DNA of 64,000 bases from Bacillus sp. BHET2 (GTDB lineage: Bacteria > Bacillota > Bacilli > Bacillales > Bacillaceae_B), in contig NZ_VCQN01000001.1 of NCBI RefSeq assembly GCF_005938125.1, positions 1,178,001 to 1,242,000 of the forward strand, in the 5' to 3' direction. Position 1 is the stretch's first letter, and every line of letters starts with the position of its first letter. Shown one piece after another: positions 34,387-43,712 of the stretch. The notes beneath the pieces are model-generated. The model did no database searches. It worked only from the letters and a program-made list of their open reading frames with translations, and had not been told where the DNA came from. The position numbers and the translations under genes are program-made.

Positions 34387-35883
34387 ATGAAACAGCTTTC
34401 TTCCATTCAACTTCAACAGCAAATCATCCACTATAAATCAGAAATGGAAAAATACAGACAAAAATGTTCCTTCTTAGCTGAAAAATCCCTTGCTCAAAAA
34501 TACAATGCCTTACAAAAAGAAAATCAGGACTTACGAAAGAAAGTCGACGAATATGATGAATACTTGGAGAATAAGGAAATGCAAATGGAGAAACAATCAC
34601 AAGATTCACTTTCCCTTCATATTGCACAAGAAAAGGAGATCTCAAAGCTTCGATTTACAGTTAATCAACTCCGGGATCAACTTCGGAAAATCAATCACCG
34701 CTATACAACAGATTCAAAACTGTATACGGAGAGATTACAATTATTTAAAGATTCCTTTCACAAGGAAATCATTTCATCACAAATGACCATTACTCATTTA
34801 AAGAATGAATTGGAGATGTTCCTTTCAACCAAGGAAGCTACGGAAAAACAATTATATAAGAAAGAAATCGAACTTTGGGAACTGGAGAAGCTATTAGAGG
34901 GCAAGGAGCAAGAATGGAATAGAGAGCAAGAATCTTTACTCCTTCAGAGTGTTTCCCAGAAGAACAGGATTGACCTCCTCGTGAATGAACAGGATACCTT
35001 TCACAAGGAAATCATTTCATCACAAATGACCACATGTCATTTAACGAATGAAATGGAGATGCTTCTTTCAACAAAGGAAGATACCGAAAAACAACTATAT
35101 AAGAAAGAATTCGAACTTTGGGAACTTGAGCAACTATTAGGGGGCAAGGAGCAAGAATGGAATAGACAGCATGAGTCTTTACTCCTTAAGAGTGTTTCCC
35201 AGGAGAACAGGATTGATCTCCTCATGAATGAACAGGATACCTTTCACAAGGAAATCATTTCATTACAAATGACCATTTGTCATTTAACGAATGAAATGCA
35301 GATGTTTCTTTCAACCAAGGAAGAGATGGAAATGCAATTATATAAGAAAGAAATCGAACTTTGGGAACTGGAGAAGCTATTAGGGGGAATGGTACAAGAA
35401 TGGAATAGAAAGCATGAGTCTTTCCTCGTTAAGAGTGTTTGCCAAGAGAACAGGATTGATCTCCTAGAAAATGAAAATGATAACTTAAAGACTCAGCTTT
35501 CTTTAAAGGAAGAAGTAATGAATGATGCCTTTCAACAGTTAAAAGATATGACATTCTATTATGAGAACATCTTATTTCACCAAACGAACAAACTTACAGA
35601 AGCATCCCACCTTGAAAGGAATTATGAAGAAACTATTCGAACCCTTAAAACAAAGCTTGAAAAACAACAAGCTGATATTGAAATGTACACCAATACACTC
35701 CAAACAGTCAAAATGAATATTAGACAAATGAAAGAAGAAGCTTTCATATTCGGTGGAGGAGATTCATCAGAAACGAAAAAATTATTAAAAAACCAGGAGA
35801 GTACCATCCAACACCTTCAATTCACAAATGCCCTTCTAATTGATGAAATCAATAAATTAAAAAATAAGAGGCAAAGGACATAA
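34387..35883 (+). CDS. Coiled-coil protein with three 81-residue tandem repeats
   Basis: A 498-aa protein, coiled coil almost throughout. Residues 124-204, 205-285 and 286-366 are three copies of one unit beginning FHKEIISSQMT and containing LSTKE, QLYKKEIELWELEKLL, QEWNR and NRIDLL. Flanking parts are unique coil. There is no membrane or signal segment. The ATG follows GAGAGGAG at 7 nt. The sharp repeats suggest recent expansion and a length-adjustable filament or spacer. It ends in a terminator shared with korB. A spore role is inferred from context and the upstream sigma-K-like site. Confidence 0.78.
   Translation: MKQLSSIQLQQQIIHYKSEMEKYRQKCSFLAEKSLAQKYNALQKENQDLRKKVDEYDEYLENKEMQMEKQSQDSLSLHIAQEKEISKLRFTVNQLRDQLRKINHRYTTDSKLYTERLQLFKDSFHKEIISSQMTITHLKNELEMFLSTKEATEKQLYKKEIELWELEKLLEGKEQEWNREQESLLLQSVSQKNRIDLLVNEQDTFHKEIISSQMTTCHLTNEMEMLLSTKEDTEKQLYKKEFELWELEQLLGGKEQEWNRQHESLLLKSVSQENRIDLLMNEQDTFHKEIISLQMTICHLTNEMQMFLSTKEEMEMQLYKKEIELWELEKLLGGMVQEWNRKHESFLVKSVCQENRIDLLENENDNLKTQLSLKEEVMNDAFQQLKDMTFYYENILFHQTNKLTEASHLERNYEETIRTLKTKLEKQQADIEMYTNTLQTVKMNIRQMKEEAFIFGGGDSSETKKLLKNQESTIQHLQFTNALLIDEINKLKNKRQRT
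34756..35484 (+). repeat. Three in-frame tandem repeats of 243 bp
   Basis: Units start at 34756, 34999 and 35242, each with TTTCACAAGGAAATCATTTC. The period is exactly 243 bp (81 codons). Similarity is high at DNA level, with scattered substitutions and no length change. Confidence 0.93.
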
Positions 35884-35927
35884 CTAAATCACTCCAATCA
35901 CACCTAGAGCAAGGTAAAACTAATAAA

Positions 35928-35986
35928 AAAAATCCGAACTTATTCGAATTCTAATGAAAGAATTTCAAATGATCGTTCGGATTTTT
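35928..35986. terminator. Bidirectional terminator
   Basis: AAAAATCCGAAC pairs with GTTCGGATTTTT around a loop of about 34 nt, between the convergent repeat gene and korB. It marks the right edge of the accessory block. Confidence 0.8.
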
Positions 35987-36004
35987 CTTCGACTATTAAA
36001 CTTT

Positions 36005-36014
36005 TGTCCCAGCC
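36005..36014. repeat. Copy of TGTCCCAGCC motif
   Basis: The same 10-mer forms the ends of the element at 38840-39117. This copy lies just after korB, so korAB is bracketed by inverted copies. Confidence 0.6.
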
Positions 36015-36024
36015 TCTTATTCTA

Positions 36025-36891
36025 TTACATGAATTCCTTCACCAAATCATCGAATTTGCATTCATCCAGCTTTAAATCATGACTGCTCAATGGTTCTTTA
36101 GAATACCCTGCCACTAGATCTTGATAAGACGGCTGTTGTAAATTTTGATAAATCAGTCCTGTTACAAGTCCATCTTTCTCCATAAGTGTATTCATTGCTT
36201 GTTCCCGATTAGAAGGGTCATAACCTTCCACTTCAGAAAGCTTTGTCAGATTCTGTTTGAACCAGTCGTACGTATTGATCTTATTATATGTTACACAAGG
36301 ACTGAACACATTAATCAATGAGAAGCCTTTATGATTAAGTCCAGCTTCAATTAATGATGTCAGCTCTTTTAGGTCGGAAGAGAAACTTTGGGCAACAAAT
36401 GTTGCACCTGCCGTAAGCGCCATTTCCATTGGTGCAAGAGCTGGCTCAATGCTTCCCTCTGGTGTCGATTTAGTTTTGAAACCGGTTGACGAACGTGGAG
36501 ATGTTTGACCTTTCGTCAAACCATAAATCTGATTATCCATGACGATATAGGTAACATCAACGTTACGGCGTATGGCATGAATGGTATGTCCAAGCCCGAT
36601 GGCAAACCCATCCCCATCACCGCCAGAAGCTATCACTGTTAAATCCTTATTTGCCATCTTCAACCCTTGGGCAATAGGAAGTGAACGCCCATGGATACCA
36701 TGAAACCCGTAGGAATTGATATATCCTGAAATACGGCCTGAACATCCGATTCCGGAAACGACAGCCAATTGTTCAGGGTCCAACCCCACATTGGCAGAAG
36801 CCCGTTGAATCGCAGCTTGTACCGAGAAGTCACCACACCCAGGACACCAGTTTGGTTTAACATTATTTCTGAAATCTTTAAAGGTAGCCAT
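36025..36891 (-). CDS. korB: 2-oxoacid:ferredoxin oxidoreductase, beta subunit
   Basis: The 288-aa thiamine-diphosphate-binding subunit of a 2-oxoglutarate/2-oxoacid:ferredoxin oxidoreductase. It has the N-terminal cluster motif NWCPGCGDFSVQAA, the TPP motif GDGDGFAIGLGHTIHAIRRN..YIVMDNQIYGLTKGQ (in parts) and SPCVTYNK. It lies 3 bp after the alpha subunit and ends in the terminator that closes the accessory block. Orthologs sit at this place, before miaB, in many Bacillus genomes. Confidence 0.95.
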   Translation of the reverse strand: MATFKDFRNNVKPNWCPGCGDFSVQAAIQRASANVGLDPEQLAVVSGIGCSGRISGYINSYGFHGIHGRSLPIAQGLKMANKDLTVIASGGDGDGFAIGLGHTIHAIRRNVDVTYIVMDNQIYGLTKGQTSPRSSTGFKTKSTPEGSIEPALAPMEMALTAGATFVAQSFSSDLKELTSLIEAGLNHKGFSLINVFSPCVTYNKINTYDWFKQNLTKLSEVEGYDPSNREQAMNTLMEKDGLVTGLIYQNLQQPSYQDLVAGYSKEPLSSHDLKLDECKFDDLVKEFM

Positions 36892-36894
36892 GGA

Positions 36895-38637
36895 TTAGTT
36901 CAACTCCTTACATCTAGTATGAATTTCATTAGGTAAGTATGGTGTTCCATCATACTTCGTCATCTTTGTGATTTTATTTCCGTATCCAACGTTCATTTTA
37001 ATGATGTTGGCAAGTTGACCTGTGGCATTATTCTCGATCACGATCACTTTCTTCGCTGATTGCATAAGCGGTTCCAATTCAATTGCCGGGAACGGATGAA
37101 TTAAGCGGATGTGAGCATGATTCACTTTAAGACCATCCATTTCCAATCTCCCCATCGCTTCTTCAATAACTCCACGTGTTGAGTTGAAGCCAACTAACAA
37201 AAGGTCCGCTTCTTCATGAGGTGCGTTGACGTGGATTGGTTGATTGAATTTAATGTTATCAAGCTTCCTCATACGCTTATCCATCTGGGCCTTTCTATTC
37301 ACAGGAGATTCAGAAGGCTTTCCTGTTTCATCATGCTCTACTCCTGTTACATGATGAATTCCGTTTCTCATTCCAGGAATTACACGAGGAGATACCCCAT
37401 CTTCTGTTACTTCAAATCGCTTATAATATTTTTTCGGTTCCAGTTCATCCAAATCAGATTCCTCACCAACAAGCTTCCCTCTTCGGATTTCCACTTTGCT
37501 GTAATCCAAAGGTTCAACGGTTTGCTTCCCTAAAGAGAGTTGAAGATCAGAAAGAATGATTACCGGACATTGATATTCCTCGGCCAAATTGAAAGCTTCC
37601 ACTGTGTCATAAAATGCTTCCTGTACTGTGCTTGGTGCCAGTACGATTTTAGGTATTTCACCATGGGTGCCGTAAATCATAGCCATTAAATCTGACTGCT
37701 CCTGTTTTGTGGGAAGTCCTGTAGACGGTCCTCCACGTTGAGTGTCTACGACAACCAAAGGCTGTTCCGTCATCCCAGATAGTCCAATCGCTTCCATCAT
37801 TAGTGAAAGACCTGGTCCAGCAGAAGCTGTGAAGGATCGGATTCCACCGTAGTTCGCTCCGATCGCCATCGTGGCAGCTGCAATTTCATCCTCCGTTTGG
37901 ATGACCGTTCCACCCACCATTGGAAGCTTCTTGATTAGGTATTCCATAATTTCAGATGCTGGAGTAATCGGGTAGGCAGCCATCAAACGCACCCCCCCAG
38001 CCAGTGCACCAAGTGCTATGGCATCGTTTCCGATCATAAACATGCGCTTATTTCCATCTGCTTCCTTCAGTTGTAACGAGCCAACCTTATCTCCGAGTTC
38101 ATCTATCATCGTTTGGAATCCTTGTTTAATGGCTTCCATATTTTTCTCTACAACCGCCTCACCTTTACGACCAAAGATTTCTTCCACTACTTCCTTGAAA
38201 ACGTCCGGATCAAGGTTCAGAACGGCACAAGTCGCACCTACTGCCACCATGTTCTTCATTAATGATGTTCCAAGTCCCGTCGCTAATTCAGTGAAAGGAA
38301 CGATGAACAGGGAAGCATCTGTATCTTCAGGCTTCTCAGGCTTGAATTTCGCATCTGCTATAATAACGCCACCACTATGTAATTCTTTATAATTCACATC
38401 GATCGTTTCCTGGTCAAATGCAATCAGGATATCTAAGTCGTCAGCAATCGCACGAACTTGTGTGGTGCTTACCCGAATTTTATTATTTGTATGCCCACCC
38501 TTAATTCGAGAGGAGAAATGGCGGTAACCATATAAGAAATAGCCAAGGCGATTGAGGGCCATGGAAAAGATTTCACCTGTACTCTCTATTCCTTCACCTT
38601 GCTGTCCGCCAACCTTCCATGAAAGTTGTTCCTTCAT
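36895..38637 (-). CDS. korA: 2-oxoacid:ferredoxin oxidoreductase, alpha (gamma-alpha fused) subunit
   Basis: A 580-aa fusion. Residues 1-185 are the gamma domain (WKVGGQQGEGIESTG..FSSRIKGGHTNN, in parts). Residues 200 onward are the alpha pyrimidine domain (GNDAIALGALAGGVRLMAAYPITPASE) with TEDEIAAATMAIGANYGG and a C-terminal domain (IENNATGQLANIIK). With KorB it oxidatively decarboxylates 2-oxoacids to acyl-CoA and reduces ferredoxin. AAGGGGTG precedes the ATG. Confidence 0.95.
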   Translation of the reverse strand: MKEQLSWKVGGQQGEGIESTGEIFSMALNRLGYFLYGYRHFSSRIKGGHTNNKIRVSTTQVRAIADDLDILIAFDQETIDVNYKELHSGGVIIADAKFKPEKPEDTDASLFIVPFTELATGLGTSLMKNMVAVGATCAVLNLDPDVFKEVVEEIFGRKGEAVVEKNMEAIKQGFQTMIDELGDKVGSLQLKEADGNKRMFMIGNDAIALGALAGGVRLMAAYPITPASEIMEYLIKKLPMVGGTVIQTEDEIAAATMAIGANYGGIRSFTASAGPGLSLMMEAIGLSGMTEQPLVVVDTQRGGPSTGLPTKQEQSDLMAMIYGTHGEIPKIVLAPSTVQEAFYDTVEAFNLAEEYQCPVIILSDLQLSLGKQTVEPLDYSKVEIRRGKLVGEESDLDELEPKKYYKRFEVTEDGVSPRVIPGMRNGIHHVTGVEHDETGKPSESPVNRKAQMDKRMRKLDNIKFNQPIHVNAPHEEADLLLVGFNSTRGVIEEAMGRLEMDGLKVNHAHIRLIHPFPAIELEPLMQSAKKVIVIENNATGQLANIIKMNVGYGNKITKMTKYDGTPYLPNEIHTRCKELN

Positions 38638-39126
38638 TTATTACACCCCTTCAATCATTATTTGCAACATCTATTATAGAAGCATATTTTTTTCATTTCA
38701 TTCATACAATCGATTATTAATAAGGATTGTTTCAACATTCTACTGCGTGTTCACTCTATCAGTTTATCACTTTTCCATTTAAATCACTACTGTATTAAAG
38801 AGATTATGAGTGTAATCACTTACCTATAGTCATGAATGGGGCTGGGACATAACCAAATCAATATAATCGAAAGACGAACAATCAGGATATAAGACCATGT
38901 TAGGGTTTCTTGTGACACCGCTGTTGATTTCCGTGCAAGACTTCGCTTTCCTCGGGGCGGAAGGCGAGCCTCCTCGTCGCTGACGCTCCTGCGGGGTCTC
39001 ACCTATTCCGCTTTTCCCGCAGGAGTCTTCGTCTTGCACTCCAATCAACAGCTAGAACCAGTTAAATACACTGTGTATGCTTTTAAAATAACATTAAAAA
39101 ATCCTTTTGTCCCAGCCTCATCTTTC
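38638..39126. other. Intergenic region with imperfect palindromic Bacillus repeat
   Basis: 489 bp. The first 200 bp hold the korA promoter region; the rest is the repeat element described at 38840-39117. Reading frames inside the element are artefacts of its GC-rich sequence. Confidence 0.7.
38840..39117. repeat. Palindromic repeat element with GGCTGGGACA ends
   Basis: The outer ends GGCTGGGACA (38840-38849) and TGTCCCAGCC (39108-39117) are perfect inverted repeats. Inside, CTGTTGATT (38921) to AATCAACAG (39051) encloses further arms (GTGCAAGAC with GTCTTGCAC) and a GC-rich core (GGGGCGGAAGGCGAGCC). I recognise this type as a repeat found many times in Bacillus intergenic DNA. No transposase is encoded. 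Confidence 0.75.
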
Positions 39127-40050
39127 TTAATCTGGCATTCTTCCGACAAAGTTTTCGTATAAGAATTTTTTCACTTGTTTCTCACTATAGTATCGTTGAA
39201 GTGTGTTAATTAAATGATCATACTGATCGAATGAAGATAAACCTATCACCGTCTCTGTTATCCCGTCGAAGTCTGAACCAAAGCCAATATGATTCTCTCC
39301 GCCCAAACTACATACATGTTCTACATGCCTGATCACATCCGAAATTTCTGCTATCCCTTTCTTGGTTAAAAAGGGTGGAACAAAGGTGATTCCCATCACA
39401 CTATCTTTTTGAATAAGAGCTTCGATTTGATCGTTTTTCAAGTTTCGGGGATTGGGACAGATTGAATATGCATTTGAGTGAGAGGCAATGGGGAAATCTG
39501 CGATTTCAATCGTATCCCAGAACGCCTTTTCGCATAAATGGGACACATCTGTCCACAATCTCTTCCCATTCAAAAAAGACACAACCTCATGACCAAAATT
39601 TGTCAATCCTCCACCCCTTGGTTCAAGTGCCCCATCTGCAACCCCATTTGCCCAATTCCAAGTTAATCCAACAGAGCGGACACCGAGCCTGTACAGAATC
39701 TCAAGCTTCGTGAGATCTTCCTCTATTGCCTCTGCTCCTTCAAGAGTAAGCATTGCACCAATCTCTTCCTTCCCTAGTCTGTCTAGATCCTTTTTACAGG
39801 TTATAAATTTTAGTTTCGGATTGGGCTTTAAGATTTGATTATGAAATATGTTCACCATTTCTAACGCGGCTTGAAATCGTTGACCGGGCTTTAAATAGGA
39901 CGGTATGTAGATTGCAAACAATTGAACCTTACCTTTGCTTTGAATGAGCTGAGGGTAGGTAATATGTAATTTGTACTTCGTTTGAAATGCTCCCATTCCC
40001 GGTTCTACGTATAACTTCATCAACACATCACAATGTGCATCAAATATCAT
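39127..40050 (-). CDS. Membrane dipeptidase family (M19) peptidase
   Basis: A 307-aa TIM-barrel dipeptidase of the renal dipeptidase family, probably acting on dipeptides, possibly D-configured. The zinc residues are visible in DAHCDVL at the N-terminus, the bridging Glu in TLEGAEAI (about 125), DVSHLCEKAFWD, and the late GFGSDFDGI. There is no signal peptide. It lies between spoVS and korA, the usual place in Bacillus. Confidence 0.93.
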   Translation of the reverse strand: MIFDAHCDVLMKLYVEPGMGAFQTKYKLHITYPQLIQSKGKVQLFAIYIPSYLKPGQRFQAALEMVNIFHNQILKPNPKLKFITCKKDLDRLGKEEIGAMLTLEGAEAIEEDLTKLEILYRLGVRSVGLTWNWANGVADGALEPRGGGLTNFGHEVVSFLNGKRLWTDVSHLCEKAFWDTIEIADFPIASHSNAYSICPNPRNLKNDQIEALIQKDSVMGITFVPPFLTKKGIAEISDVIRHVEHVCSLGGENHIGFGSDFDGITETVIGLSSFDQYDHLINTLQRYYSEKQVKKFLYENFVGRMPD

Positions 40051-40101
40051 GTACCCTCATCCTTTCGGTCACAATGAAAATCTGTACCATTATTAATAGT
40101 A

Positions 40102-40142
40102 TAAAGGCTGTCCACTAAAGAATCCTCTTTAATGAACAGCCC
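40102..40142 (-). terminator. spoVS terminator
   Basis: GGCTGT..AAAGA pairs with TCTTTA..ACAGCC around ATCC, followed on the minus strand by TTTAT. Confidence 0.85.
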
Positions 40143-40150
40143 ATGATTTA

Positions 40151-40411
40151 TTATCTTGGTTCTACAATTAGCTTTATCGCCGTACGCTCTTCCCCATCGA
40201 TCAGGATATCTGTAAATGCTGGGATACATATTAAATCTAAACCACTGGGAGCCACAAACCCTCTCGCAATCGCCACTGCTTTAACTGCTTGATTTAAAGC
40301 ACCTGCTCCAATCGCTTGAATCTCAGCTCCTCCTCTCTCACGAAGAACACCGGCGAGTGCACCAGCTACAGAATTAGGATTAGATTTTGCTGAAACTTTT
40401 AATATTTCCAT
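40151..40411 (-). CDS. spoVS: Stage V sporulation protein S
   Basis: The 86-aa Alba-like protein is near identical to SpoVS of Bacillus (MEILKVSAKSNPNSVAGALAG, GAGALNQAVKAVAIARGFVAPSG). In B. subtilis it influences sporulation stage V and septum formation. AAGGAGG precedes the ATG. It lies 136 bp after ymdB and has its own terminator, so it is probably a separate unit. Confidence 0.98.
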   Translation of the reverse strand: MEILKVSAKSNPNSVAGALAGVLRERGGAEIQAIGAGALNQAVKAVAIARGFVAPSGLDLICIPAFTDILIDGEERTAIKLIVEPR

Positions 40412-40547
40412 TCCTTTTCCTCCTTGTCATTTCCCCCATACCGTATGTCCGTGGTAAAGAACAAACTTGGTATAAATGATTCCACTGCTACTATATTCAG
40501 GAAATGGACAAATCATTCCGGTCATACCGAAATAGGAAGGAAAACAT

Positions 40548-41351
40548 TTAATATTCTGTTATGAAAGGGTGGTCTTCGTTTATTAAAAGTCTTTCGATTT
40601 TTTTTGCTTTTCCTGTTTTTTGATCAATATCGATTAAACATGCACTCAAAATCTTCCGTCCGGTCTTAGGTACTTCAAAACGAACTGGTAAACTGGTCTG
40701 AAATCTCTTTAAAACAGAATCTTTACTCATTCCTAATACTTCGTCATACGGTCCGGTCATACCCACATCACACATAAACGCTGTGCCATTTGGTAGAATA
40801 CGATTATCCGCTGTTTGAACATGTGTATGGGTCCCGATAACCGCAGATACCCGTCCGTCTAAAAACCAACCTACAGCTTGTTTTTCACTGGTGGCTTCTG
40901 CATGGAAGTCTACAAATATGATTGATGTCCTCTTCCTCGCTTCATCAACGAGTTCATCAAGTGCCTTAAACGGGTCATCAAGTGGAGGCATAAAGGTTCT
41001 TCCTTGGGCATTAATAATGGCTACTTCTTTCCCATACACTTCAGCAAAAACCAAACCGCTCCCCGGTGTTCCTTCCGGGAAATTGGCTGGTCGCACCATT
41101 TGCTTTGCAGAATCGATAAAATCAAAGATGTCCCTATTATCCCATGTATGGTTTCCGAGGGTCACCATATTGGCACCATCTTGTAAAAATTGCTTATAAA
41201 TTTTCTCTGTAATCCCTCTGCCAGATGCAGCATTCTCCCCATTAACGATCGTAAAATCAGGCGAGTGCTTTTTTTTAAGCTTTGGTAAGTATTCTGTAAT
41301 CATCTCTCGGCCCATTGAGCCGACAACATCTCCAACAAATAATATTTTCAT
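40548..41351 (-). CDS. ymdB: YmdB cyclic-nucleotide phosphodiesterase
   Basis: A 267-aa metallophosphoesterase: GDVVG, NGENAASGRG, TLGNHTWDNRD, DFHAEATSE and GTHTHVQTAD supply the two-metal site. In B. subtilis YmdB hydrolyses 2',3'-cyclic nucleotides and affects biofilm, motility and RNase Y-linked RNA levels. It is located downstream of rny, as in B. subtilis. Confidence 0.96.
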   Translation of the reverse strand: MKILFVGDVVGSMGREMITEYLPKLKKKHSPDFTIVNGENAASGRGITEKIYKQFLQDGANMVTLGNHTWDNRDIFDFIDSAKQMVRPANFPEGTPGSGLVFAEVYGKEVAIINAQGRTFMPPLDDPFKALDELVDEARKRTSIIFVDFHAEATSEKQAVGWFLDGRVSAVIGTHTHVQTADNRILPNGTAFMCDVGMTGPYDEVLGMSKDSVLKRFQTSLPVRFEVPKTGRKILSACLIDIDQKTGKAKKIERLLINEDHPFITEY

Positions 41352-41467
41352 GAAAATTCCCTTCTCTATATGTATTGAGTCATGTAGTTATTGTATCACA
41401 AATGGCTTTCGGTCTATTCATCATAAACGGTTTGAGCGATTGTTTCATATCAAAAAATACGCAGCCG

Positions 41468-41514
41468 ATAAAAAAAGCTGACTCAAAAAGGGATATTCCT
41501 TTTTGAGTCAACTT
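41468..41514 (-). terminator. rny terminator
   Basis: A 17-bp near-perfect stem (AAGTTGACTCAAAAAGG with its complement, GATATT loop) followed by T7 on the minus strand. Confidence 0.9.
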
Positions 41515-41515
41515 C

Positions 41516-43075
41516 TTATTTTGCGTATTCAACGGCTCTTGTTTCACGGATAACCGTTACTTTAATATGACCTGGATAATCAAGCTCATCCTCGATTCGT
41601 TTACGGATATCCCTAGCTAATCGGTGAGATTCCAAATCGTCAATGGCTTCTGGTCGAACCATAATACGTACTTCTCGGCCAGCTTGGATCGCGAAGGATT
41701 TCTCAACGCCTTCATAAGACTCTGAGATTTCTTCAAGCTTCTCAAGTCGACGGATATAGTTCTCCAACGTCTCACTTCTTGCTCCAGGTCTCGCTGCAGA
41801 TAAAGCATCTGCTGCGGCAACGAGGACAGCTATAATGGACGTAGGTTCTGTATCTCCGTGGTGAGAGGCAATACTGTTAATGACTACAGGATGTTCTTTG
41901 TATTTCGTTGCAAGTTCCACTCCAATTTCAACGTGGCTTCCTTCTACTTCGTGGTCAATCGCTTTTCCGATGTCATGAAGTAGTCCAGCACGTTTGGCAA
42001 GTCTTTCGTCTTCGCCAAGTTCTGCTGCAAGTAATCCTGATAGATACGCCACTTCCATTGAGTGTTTTAAGACGTTTTGACCGTAACTTGTACGATATTT
42101 TAATCGTCCCAAAATTTTAATTAAATCCGGGTGAAGGCCGTGAACGCCAACTTCGAATGTTGTTTGTTCACCAATTTCACGGATATACTCATCCACTTCA
42201 CGTCGGGATTTATCCACCATCTCTTCAATTCGCGCAGGGTGAATACGTCCATCCTGAACTAATTTCTCTAATGCAATTCGAGCCGTTTCTCTACGAATCG
42301 GATCAAAACCAGAAAGAATAACTGCTTCAGGAGTATCATCAATAATCAAATCGATTCCTGTAAGTGTTTCCAGCGTACGAATGTTACGTCCTTCTCGCCC
42401 AATAATTCGACCTTTCATCTCATCATTCGGTAGGTTCACAACACTAACCGTTGTTTCTGCCACGTGTTCTGCGGCACAACGTTGAATAGCCAGTGAAAGG
42501 ACTTCTTTCGCCTTCTTATCTGCATCTTCCTTCGCACGTGTTTCATGTTCTCTCACCATAATAGCGATATCATGGGAAAGTTCATTTTCAACGCGGTCAA
42601 GAATGATTCCTTTCGCTTCATCACGGGTTAAGCTCGAGATACGCTCTAGCTCTGTTTGCTGTGATCGTACCATCTCGTCCACTTTGCTTTCCATCTCTTC
42701 AATATGTTGTTGTCTCTCGTTAAGAGTTCCCTCTTTTCTCTCGAGTAAGGCTTCACGCTTATCAAGCGTTTCATCTTTTCGATCGAGGTTTTCCTCTTTT
42801 TGCATCAAACGATTTTCTTGTTTTTGCAATTCATTTCTTCGTTCACGAAGGTCATTTTCCATTTCTGTGCGAAGTTTATGATTTTCGTCCTTTGCTTCCA
42901 AAAGTGCTTCTTTCTTCAGAGCATCTGCCTCGCGCTTCGCATCTTCTAAAATCTGCTCCGCTGAACCTTTAGCACCAGCAATCTTTGCTTCAGCAATGGA
43001 CTTACGAATTAGGTATCCAACAACTACACCGACGATAAGGCCAAGCAAAATGAAGATGATTGTAATAGGTTGCAT
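41516..43075 (-). CDS. rny: Ribonuclease Y
   Basis: A membrane-bound endoribonuclease that starts mRNA decay. The 519-aa protein has an N-terminal membrane segment (residues 5-24, [18 protein letters not shown]), a long coiled coil (30-200), a KH domain with [13 protein letters not shown] near 215-230, and an HD domain with [12 protein letters not shown] near 367. GGAGGTG precedes the ATG. RicA, encoded at 2.2 kb, is a known modulator. Confidence 0.97.
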   Translation of the reverse strand: MQPITIIFILLGLIVGVVVGYLIRKSIAEAKIAGAKGSAEQILEDAKREADALKKEALLEAKDENHKLRTEMENDLRERRNELQKQENRLMQKEENLDRKDETLDKREALLERKEGTLNERQQHIEEMESKVDEMVRSQQTELERISSLTRDEAKGIILDRVENELSHDIAIMVREHETRAKEDADKKAKEVLSLAIQRCAAEHVAETTVSVVNLPNDEMKGRIIGREGRNIRTLETLTGIDLIIDDTPEAVILSGFDPIRRETARIALEKLVQDGRIHPARIEEMVDKSRREVDEYIREIGEQTTFEVGVHGLHPDLIKILGRLKYRTSYGQNVLKHSMEVAYLSGLLAAELGEDERLAKRAGLLHDIGKAIDHEVEGSHVEIGVELATKYKEHPVVINSIASHHGDTEPTSIIAVLVAAADALSAARPGARSETLENYIRRLEKLEEISESYEGVEKSFAIQAGREVRIMVRPEAIDDLESHRLARDIRKRIEDELDYPGHIKVTVIRETRAVEYAK

Positions 43076-43712
43076 TATTTCACCTCCTCTTGCTATGAAC
43101 TGTCATCATGTCTTTTACATGTCGGCTTGTACATTGCTCATTTGAACAAAATATACAGCGCTAGGCTTTCAAATATTCATTCGAAAAATTTGTAAAATAT
43201 ACATGTTAATTTTAAATCTCTGAAAATTTATTGTCAAGGGGTAGAGCCTTCTATCACTAGATTTCTCAAGGGATTTTTCCCAATCGACATAAATTGACAC
43301 TGTCACTCTGGGGTTATGGATGACTTTGAACCCATAAACAGCTTTTTCAATTTTTTTTAAACTTGTGAAGATATTTGTAAAAATTGGATTTGCAATCATC
43401 CATTTATGACAATTAGGGGCTATCTTTGAGAAAAAAGGAATATTACTATTTTCTACCAAAAGGTTGTTTGACATACATATGGACTGTATTCTTCATTATT
43501 TCGTATACAGGTAGTGACTGATTTCCGCTATTATGTCGGTGGTGAGAATTGTCTGTATAGTGTCATAGCGCTTCTCCACATCTACTTCTGCAGAAGTCAG
43601 TACAAAGAAAGAGTGTTGAATATGTAAAGAAACGTAACAATCTATTTTTCACAATGAGCCTATATAATAAAGAGAAGCAAACCAAAAGATGGTTGCTTCT
43701 CTACCAACTCAC
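43076..43712. other. Intergenic region between recA and rny
   Basis: 637 bp, AT-rich. B. subtilis has pbpX here; no trace of it is visible. A 101-codon frame on the minus strand (43169-43474) lacks a ribosome binding site and known motifs. The region probably holds the rny promoter and a long leader, plus the recA terminator at its right end. Confidence 0.5.
43665..43702 (-). terminator. recA terminator
   Basis: AGAGAAGCAACC pairs with GGTTTGCTTCTCT, followed on the minus strand by TTATTATAT. Confidence 0.85.

Noticed and set aside
34218-34436. 72-codon frame on the plus strand
   Set aside because: It has no ribosome binding site, reads through a perfect hairpin and overlaps the start of the repeat coiled-coil gene.
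34756-35484. Periodic repeats considered as a CRISPR array
   Set aside because: The 243-bp units are contiguous, in frame and coding, with no spacers.
4155-36024. Island considered as a prophage or integrative element
   Set aside because: No integrase, transposase, relaxase, tRNA target or direct terminal repeats are visible.
38830-39048. Arg/Pro-rich frames inside the palindromic element
   Set aside because: They arise from the GC-rich repeat core, have no ribosome binding sites and end at the element border.
43169-43474. 101-codon open frame on the minus strand between rny and recA
   Set aside because: It has no ribosome binding site, no recognisable motif and skewed AT-rich composition; it probably lies in the rny leader.
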